A stretch of DNA of 15,273 nt from Fen731 sp964354265 (lineage in GTDB: Bacteria; Actinomycetota; Humimicrobiia; Humimicrobiales; Humimicrobiaceae). Where the stretch lies: the NCBI GenBank assembly GCA_964354265.1, contig CAYGYY010000049.1:1-15273 (forward strand), in the 5' to 3' direction. Shown here in pieces: positions 6,975 to 12,338 of the stretch. Position 1 is the first letter of the stretch; each line of letters starts with the position of its first letter. A model generated the notes under the pieces. That model did not search any database. It was not told the DNA's origin and worked only from the letters and a program-made list of their open reading frames with translations. The position numbers and the translations under genes were made by a program.

Positions 6975-7982
6975 TTATAAGCCATGTTCCGACAGCAATT
7001 CCAGAAGGGGCTTCTCTGGCCTTGCACCAGTGTGGGTTATTATTTCCGATGCCAAAATGCTTCCCATTTCCCCACAGTCTTTTAAGCTTCTTTCGTGAAG
7101 ATATCCGCTTAAAAACCCTGCGGCATATAAGTCCCCTGCACCCGTGCTATCTATTATTTCCGTCTTTATAGCAGCGACTTTTATTAAATCACTGCCTGAA
7201 ATTACCAATGATCCTTTTTCAGACCTGGTAATAACTGTTATGCAGGAAAATTTTTTACACTTATCAATGGCAAAATTAAAGTCATCTGTCATAAAGAGGC
7301 TCAATATCTCGCTTTCATTTGCGAAGACAATATCTGCAAAATCTTTTATAATACCCAGGAATTCATTCCTGTGCCTGTTTACGCAAAATGAGTCTGAAAG
7401 GCTGAACGCTACCCTGGCATTATATTTTTTTGCCGACTCGACTGCCTTCATTATAGCTTTTTTTGCAATGTCCCAGTCCCATAAATAACCCTCAATATAG
7501 ACTATGTTTGCTTTATCAATCAGTTCTGTGTCTATATCATCTGAGGAAAGCCCGCCTGCAACGCCAAGACATGTGCTCATGGTTCTTTGCGCGTCTGGCG
7601 TAGTAAGCACTATACAGCTTGCTGTGGACAAACTACCCGTCTCTGGGGGCTCTTTTTTTGTATTAAAGATCACTCCAAGCTTTTTAAGTTCTGCTTCAAA
7701 TATTTTGCCGAGCTCATCGTCTTTTACTTTGCCTATAAATGCTACTTTATGGCCTAAAACCGCGAGGCCGGCAATTGTGTTTGCAGCAGAACCCCCGGAT
7801 ATCGTTCCACTTACATTTATATTTGCGAAAAGCTTCCGGGACTCGTCTTCACATATAAGCCGCATTGAGCCCTTTACAAGGTTGGTGCTCTTTAAAAAAT
7901 CGTCGTCAACGTTTGCAGCAATATCGACAATAGCATTTCCTATGCCGAGTACACTGATTATTTTATTTTTTTCCTGAATCAT
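6975..7982 (-). CDS. PfkB-family kinase, probably adenosine kinase
   Basis: A 335-residue ribokinase-fold kinase. GGSAANT (63-69) is the N-terminal PfkB element and STGAGDLYAAGF (279-290) is the second signature with catalytic base Asp284. Blocks AQRTMSTCLG (131-140), YIEGYLWD (162-169), SLSDSFCVNRHR (194-205) and FANESEI (220-226) match the bacterial adenosine-kinase group better than fructokinase or ribokinase, as I recall it. It would convert adenosine (for example from S-adenosylhomocysteine hydrolysis) to AMP with ATP. Position before MTA phosphorylase supports a nucleoside substrate. It is the first gene of the five-gene operon, with a strong promoter about 30 nt upstream, and the ATG lacks a clear Shine-Dalgarno site. 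A different sugar or nucleoside substrate cannot be excluded. Confidence 0.82.
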   Translation of the reverse strand: MIQEKNKIISVLGIGNAIVDIAANVDDDFLKSTNLVKGSMRLICEDESRKLFANINVSGTISGGSAANTIAGLAVLGHKVAFIGKVKDDELGKIFEAELKKLGVIFNTKKEPPETGSLSTASCIVLTTPDAQRTMSTCLGVAGGLSSDDIDTELIDKANIVYIEGYLWDWDIAKKAIMKAVESAKKYNARVAFSLSDSFCVNRHRNEFLGIIKDFADIVFANESEILSLFMTDDFNFAIDKCKKFSCITVITRSEKGSLVISGSDLIKVAAIKTEIIDSTGAGDLYAAGFLSGYLHERSLKDCGEMGSILASEIITHTGARPEKPLLELLSEHGL

Positions 7983-8018
7983 TGCAAAATATCTTTAAAC
8001 TTAAAATTTTTCTAAGAT

Positions 8019-8047
8019 ATTTTAAGATGTTTGGAGTATTTTTTCAA
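8019..8047 (-). promoter_or_regulatory. Sigma-A-like promoter of the adenosine kinase-mtnP-glycerate kinase-purC-comB operon
   Basis: On the minus strand TTGAAA (8047-8042), a 17-nt spacer and TAAAAT (8024-8019), 5 of 6 matches in each box. Transcription would start near 8012, about 30 nt before the first ATG. There is no room for a riboswitch leader. Confidence 0.7.
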
Positions 8048-8061
8048 ATCAGAAAGGAAAA

Positions 8062-8090
8062 TTGACTTGCGTTAAGTGGTCTTTTATTAT
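8062..8090 (+). promoter_or_regulatory. Sigma-A-like promoter of the yjbQ-rarA unit
   Basis: TTGACT (8062-8067), a 17-nt spacer and TATTAT (8085-8090), 5 of 6 matches in each box. A transcript starting near 8097 would have a leader of about 90 nt. The leader contains an AT-rich imperfect inverted repeat (8118-8128 against 8145-8154) but no recognisable regulatory RNA. Confidence 0.7.
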
Positions 8091-8186
8091 CATTTTGGTA
8101 AAATAAAACCTGCATGGTTTTAAAAATCAGGAAAATAACATAGAGATTTTAAAATAAAAAAAATAAAATTTCAAGGTAAGGAAGAG

Positions 8187-8585
8187 ATGACTGATATAAT
8201 AAATATAAAAAGCAATAAAAGAATAGAAATGTTAGACGTGACTGGCCATATAAACAGTTTGGTCATAAAATCAGAAATATTAAACGGGATATGCATTATC
8301 CATATACCCCATACAACAGCAGCAATAACAATTAATGAGAATGCAGACATAGCTACATCAAAAGATATCATAAATAAGTTAAGCTCTATGATACCTTACG
8401 GCGAGGGTTACTCCCATATGGAAGGAAACTCTGACGCTCATATAAAGACCAGCCTTTTTGGCCCATCCCTGACTCTTATTATAGAAAATGGCAGGTTACT
8501 GCTTGGAACATGGCAGTCTGTCTTTTTTTGTGAATTCGATGGTCCAAGGAACAGAAAAATTTTTATTAAATTAATAAGCGATTAA
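8187..8585 (+). CDS. YjbQ family (UPF0047) protein
   Basis: A 132-residue protein of the usual family length (about 130-140). Conserved blocks are HIPHTTAAITINENAD (39-54), HMEGNSDAHIKTSLFG (77-92), LLGTWQ (105-110) and FCEFDGPRNRKIF (114-126), covering nearly all family-defining positions including the conserved histidines (His42, His77, His85). The family is often labelled 'secondary thiamine-phosphate synthase' because E. coli YjbQ has weak activity of that kind when overproduced; the true role is not established. AAGG and GGAAG motifs precede the ATG. It is the first gene after the plus-strand promoter and is followed 8 nt later by rarA, so the two are surely co-transcribed. Confidence 0.92.
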   Translation: MTDIINIKSNKRIEMLDVTGHINSLVIKSEILNGICIIHIPHTTAAITINENADIATSKDIINKLSSMIPYGEGYSHMEGNSDAHIKTSLFGPSLTLIIENGRLLLGTWQSVFFCEFDGPRNRKIFIKLISD

Positions 8586-8593
8586 AGATTTAA

Positions 8594-9973
8594 ATGACAC
8601 TTTTTGAAGATCTTGAAAAAAAAGATAAGGATACTTTGGGTTTTTACAGATTTGCGCCTCTTGCAGAGAGAATGAGGCCGAACGACCTTGAAGGATTCAT
8701 AGGGCAGGAACATATTGTAGGAAAAGGTAAAGTACTGCAACTTATGATTAGCGAAGACCGGCTTTTTTCCATGATATTTTGGGGGCCGCCAGGCTGCGGT
8801 AAAACGACTCTTGCAAGAATAATTGCAAATAAAACAAAGAGTAAATTCATTTCGTATTCCGCCGTTACTTCAGGAATTAAACAGATAAAAGAAGTAATGG
8901 AAATAGCGCAATTCGAAAAAAAGACACAAGACAAAAGGACCATACTTTTTATAGACGAGATACATAGATTCAATAAAGCGCAGCAGGATGCTTTCCTTCC
9001 CTATGTTGAAGACGGCACTATAATATTAATTGGAGCAACAACAGAAAACCCGAGCTTTGAAGTTATATCGGCCCTTCTTTCAAGATGCAAGGTCTTTGTA
9101 TTAAACAAACTAAGACCCGAGGAAATAGAAATCCTTATCAGGCGCGCTCTTACCGATAAGAAAAAGGGTCTTGGAAACCATAATATAAAACTTGAAGATT
9201 CTACAATTGCTTTTATTGCAAATTTTTGTGATGGTGATTCACGTATTGCATATAATATACTTGATATTGCTATAAACAGCTCAATCTCGCTGGAAAAAAA
9301 AGTAAATGATGTCAGAAATCCAATAACTATAGATATTCCCTTAATAGAAAATATAATCCAGAAAAAGGCGCTTCTTTATGACAAGGATGGTGAGGAACAT
9401 TTTAACCTGATTTCGGCGCTTCATAAAAGTATGAGGGGAAGTGACCCTGATGCTGCAGCTTACTGGACAATCCGTATGATAGAAAGCGGTGAAGACCCGT
9501 TATATATACTTAGAAGAATGGTTAGGTTTTCATCAGAAGATATTGGCCTTGCAGACCCCAATGCACTAAAAATCACGCTTTCCGCAAAGGAATCGTTTGA
9601 ATTCATAGGCCCGCCGGAAGGGTATCTTGCAATAATAGAAGCAGCTATCTACCTTTCATTATCGCCAAAAAGCAATGCTGTTTATACGGCATATTCTAAC
9701 GTCATGGAGGATATTAAAAGATACCAGTCTCTTCCAGTACCGTTTCATATAAGAAATGCGCCAACAAAGCTCATGAAGGACCTGGGTTATTCCAAAGGCT
9801 ATCTTTATCCTCACAACCATGAAAATGCAGTGGTATATCAATCTTATCTTCCATCTGAAATCAGGAACAGTAAATACTATTTTCCATCCGGAAGAGGTTT
9901 TGAAAAAGAGCTGAAAATAAGGCTTGAAAAGATTGAAGAACTAAAAGAAAAGTTCAAGAAAGATAAGGGATAG
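8594..9973 (+). CDS. rarA: Replication-associated recombination ATPase RarA/MgsA
   Basis: A 459-residue AAA+ clamp-loader-like ATPase, close to the family length (about 420-450). It starts with the typical PLAERMRPNDLEGFIGQEH (22-40). Walker A is GPPGCGKTT (64-72), Walker B ILFIDEIHRF (117-126), sensor 1 IGATTENPSF (146-155) and the probable arginine finger is in LLSRC (Arg164). C-terminal blocks such as KSMRGSDPDAAAYWTIRM and SSEDIGLADP mark the MgsA/WRNIP1 tetramerisation region. These proteins act at stalled replication forks and bind single-stranded DNA-binding protein. There is no clear Shine-Dalgarno site before the ATG, so translation probably depends on ribosomes finishing yjbQ 8 nt upstream. 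It ends converging on asd. Confidence 0.95.
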   Translation: MTLFEDLEKKDKDTLGFYRFAPLAERMRPNDLEGFIGQEHIVGKGKVLQLMISEDRLFSMIFWGPPGCGKTTLARIIANKTKSKFISYSAVTSGIKQIKEVMEIAQFEKKTQDKRTILFIDEIHRFNKAQQDAFLPYVEDGTIILIGATTENPSFEVISALLSRCKVFVLNKLRPEEIEILIRRALTDKKKGLGNHNIKLEDSTIAFIANFCDGDSRIAYNILDIAINSSISLEKKVNDVRNPITIDIPLIENIIQKKALLYDKDGEEHFNLISALHKSMRGSDPDAAAYWTIRMIESGEDPLYILRRMVRFSSEDIGLADPNALKITLSAKESFEFIGPPEGYLAIIEAAIYLSLSPKSNAVYTAYSNVMEDIKRYQSLPVPFHIRNAPTKLMKDLGYSKGYLYPHNHENAVVYQSYLPSEIRNSKYYFPSGRGFEKELKIRLEKIEELKEKFKKDKG

Positions 9974-9985
9974 AGTTGCAGTATT

Positions 9986-10012
9986 TAACATGCATTGTAA
10001 TCATGCAAGTTA
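9986..10012. terminator. Stem-loop between convergent rarA and asd
   Basis: TAAC-A-TGCAT (9986-9995), a 7-nt loop, then ATGCA-A-GTTA (10003-10012): nine base pairs with one A:A mismatch in the 51-bp gap between two convergent stops. Its symmetry suits a bidirectional terminator, but it has only three G:C pairs and no good T-run on either side. Confidence 0.35.
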
Positions 10013-10024
10013 TAAATATATCTT

Positions 10025-11038
10025 TTACTTTATGCCACAGATAAGTTCTGCTATTTGTATAGCATTCAGTGCAGCCCCTTTACGCAGCTGATCCCCAACA
10101 GCCCACATGCTTATGCCATTTTCAAGTGATATGTCTTTCCTTACCCTGCCGACAAACACATTATCCTTCCCGGATGAGTCCAGAGGTGTCGGGTATACAA
10201 GATTACTGATGTCATCCATCAATGTCACTCCGACAGCCTTTGCTATTGAGTCCTTTACCTGTTCTACAGTTATCTTATCCCTTGTCTCTAAACTGATGGA
10301 TTCTGAATGTGAAGTAAACACTGGAACTCTTACAGCAGTAGCGCTTACTGAGATAGAAGAATCACCAAATATCTTCCTTGTCTCATTATGCATTTTCATT
10401 TCTTCCCTGGTATATCCATTTTCAAGGAATGCGTCTATATGAGGTATGACATTAAAAGCAATTTGTACAGGGAACACTGAACATCCTGCAGATTTCCAGC
10501 CTTCGCAAATGATTTGCTTTGTCTGGCTCTCAAGTTCTGCAATAGCCTTGGCTCCTGCCCCGGATACTGCCTGGTATGTAGATACCACTATCCTTTTTAC
10601 AGGTGAAATATCATATACCGGCTTTATTGCCACTGCCATGATTATTGTCGAGCAGTTTGGATTGGCAATAATGCCCTTATGATTGAATGCCTCTCCTGGA
10701 TTTACTTCCGGTATAATAAGCGGTACATCATCATCCATCCTGAAGGCACTGCTATTATCTATAACTATAGCGCCGCTATGCGCAGCATATGGTGCAAATT
10801 CATTTGACCTTGAAGCGCCTGCGGAAAATAAAGCTATATCAATATTTTTAAATGAGTTACGTGAAAGCTCACCTACTACGAAATCCTCGTTCCTGAATTT
10901 GATTATTGCTCCTGCAGACCTAGAAGATGCGAGAGCTACAATATTCTTTACTGGAAAATTGCGTTCTTCAAGAATAGATAAAAACACTTTGCCTACTGCC
11001 CCTGTTACTCCGGCAATTGCTATGTTATATTCCTTCAA
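10025..11038 (-). CDS. asd: Aspartate-semialdehyde dehydrogenase
   Basis: A 337-residue enzyme reducing aspartyl phosphate with NADPH to aspartate semialdehyde, the branch point for lysine/diaminopimelate, threonine and methionine. Visible: NADP-binding GVTGAVG (10-16), SSAFR (96-100), NPNCST (126-131) with the catalytic Cys129, QAVSGAG (156-162), and Arg237 and His244 in the substrate-binding region VRVPVFTSHSE. The start is TTG (11038-11036), supported by GGGAGGA ending 8 nt upstream; no ATG is available that keeps the dinucleotide-binding strand. It follows the aspartate kinase stop by 14 nt, and the ribosome site overlaps that stop codon, so the two enzymes of consecutive steps should be translated together. 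Confidence 0.96.
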   Translation of the reverse strand: MKEYNIAIAGVTGAVGKVFLSILEERNFPVKNIVALASSRSAGAIIKFRNEDFVVGELSRNSFKNIDIALFSAGASRSNEFAPYAAHSGAIVIDNSSAFRMDDDVPLIIPEVNPGEAFNHKGIIANPNCSTIIMAVAIKPVYDISPVKRIVVSTYQAVSGAGAKAIAELESQTKQIICEGWKSAGCSVFPVQIAFNVIPHIDAFLENGYTREEMKMHNETRKIFGDSSISVSATAVRVPVFTSHSESISLETRDKITVEQVKDSIAKAVGVTLMDDISNLVYPTPLDSSGKDNVFVGRVRKDISLENGISMWAVGDQLRKGAALNAIQIAELICGIK

Positions 11039-11046
11039 CTTTAAAA

Positions 11047-11053
11047 TCCTCCC
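11047..11053 (-). promoter_or_regulatory. Strong ribosome binding site fixing the TTG start of asd
   Basis: GGGAGGA on the minus strand, 8 nt before TTG at 11038. Its first G is the last base of the aspartate kinase stop codon TAG (11055-11053). Confidence 0.75.
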
Positions 11054-12300
11054 TAAAGAACCTTTTCCCCGTCAAGTTCGAAACCATTATGTAAAGCTTT
11101 AACTGCAACTTTAACCTTATCTTTGACAATCACGCATGATATCCTTATCGGTGATGTGCTTATCATTTCTATATTTATACCTTCACGGGCAAGTATCTCA
11201 AACATCCTGGAAGCAACACCTGCATGTGTCTGCATTCCTGCACCGACTATAGAAACTTTTGCCACATCCGCGTTTATATCGACTGAACTGAATTCGATTT
11301 TCCCCTTAATGCTTTCCAGGACATTCCTTGCTAACTCAATATCCTCATTTCTAATAGTGAAAGATATAGTTGAAATACCTTTTTCGCTTATGTTCTGTAC
11401 TATAAGGTCGACATTTATGTTTTCTGCCGCAAAAGCCCCGAAAAGCTTTGCAGCTATTCCAGGGATATCTTTCAGGCCGAATATAGTTATTTTTACCTGG
11501 TTTGTGTCATATGTGACACCTGTTATTACAGGCCTTTCCATTTTTTCTATTATTTTAGTTTCATCCATTACCCAAGTCCCTTCATTCTCATTAAAACTCG
11601 ATCTGACACGTAAAACAACTCCATTTTTGTTTGCAAATTCTACGGCCCTTAAATGCAGGACCTTAGCTCCAGAAGACGCCATTTCAAGCATTTCTTCATA
11701 AGAGAGTTTCTCTATTTTCCTGGCTTTATTAACTACATTAGGATCAGTTGTATAAACTCCATCAACATCTGTATAAATTTCGCAATATTTTGCATCCAGG
11801 GCAGCTGCAATCGCCACTGCAGTGGTATCTGAGCCCCCTCTTCCCAGGGTTGTAATATCACCCGAATTATTTATACCCTGGAAACCTGCTACTATTACAA
11901 TTTTACCACTTTTAAGTTCTATTTTGAGCCTCGAATTATTTATATTTAATATCTTTGCATTTGAATAAGCTTCATCAGTTAAAATACCGGCCTGGCTTCC
12001 TGTAAGTGATATGCTGCTAAACCCTTTCTCAGAGATAGCCATGGCAAGAAGCGCAATGGAAACCTGTTCGCCGGTTGAAAGCAGCATGTCCATTTCCCTC
12101 CTGCCAGGTTTTGCGCTTATTTCAGCTGCAAGCTCAATAAGGTCATCTGTAGTATCCCCCATTGCAGATACAACTACAACAACCTTATTGCCTGATTCCT
12201 TAGCTTTTATTACCCTTTCAGCGACCAGTTTTATTCTATCGGTATCACCAACAGAAGTACCGCCAAATTTCATTACAATAATCTCATTTTTATTTAGCAT
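11053..12300 (-). CDS. Aspartate kinase
   Basis: A 415-residue monofunctional aspartate kinase (usual length about 400-410), phosphorylating aspartate as the first step to lysine, threonine and methionine. Visible: KFGGTSV (11-17), VVSAMGDTTD (43-52), STGEQVS (75-81), GRGGSDTTA (153-161) and TDVDGVYTTDP (177-187). Two ACT regulatory domains follow, about 268-335 and 345-410; the second carries MQTHAGVASRMFE and ISTSPIRISCVI. This is the class with paired ACT domains that in Bacillus and Corynebacterium is inhibited by lysine or lysine plus threonine; which amino acid acts here cannot be read from the sequence. An internal ATG at 11568 has AGGG upstream and could start a separate regulatory subunit. 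It lies 38 nt after the PFOR stop with only a weak ribosome site. Confidence 0.95.
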   Translation of the reverse strand: MLNKNEIIVMKFGGTSVGDTDRIKLVAERVIKAKESGNKVVVVVSAMGDTTDDLIELAAEISAKPGRREMDMLLSTGEQVSIALLAMAISEKGFSSISLTGSQAGILTDEAYSNAKILNINNSRLKIELKSGKIVIVAGFQGINNSGDITTLGRGGSDTTAVAIAAALDAKYCEIYTDVDGVYTTDPNVVNKARKIEKLSYEEMLEMASSGAKVLHLRAVEFANKNGVVLRVRSSFNENEGTWVMDETKIIEKMERPVITGVTYDTNQVKITIFGLKDIPGIAAKLFGAFAAENINVDLIVQNISEKGISTISFTIRNEDIELARNVLESIKGKIEFSSVDINADVAKVSIVGAGMQTHAGVASRMFEILAREGINIEMISTSPIRISCVIVKDKVKVAVKALHNGFELDGEKVL

Positions 12301-12338
12301 ATATATTTTTCCGGGTTTGATTTTATAGTTGCTTAAGT

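Noticed and set aside
7504..7977. 157-codon plus-strand frame opposite the adenosine-kinase-like gene
   Set aside because: Antisense to conserved PfkB motifs, with no initiation signal or known protein features.
8097..8186. Riboswitch or thiamine-related leader before yjbQ
   Set aside because: The leader is about 90 nt, almost all A and T, with only an imperfect AT inverted repeat; none of the conserved cores of known riboswitches is visible.
11123..11701. 192-codon open frame on the plus strand opposite aspartate kinase
   Set aside because: It lies wholly antisense to a clear enzyme gene, has no ribosome site or recognisable protein pattern, and is explained by the codon bias of the real gene.
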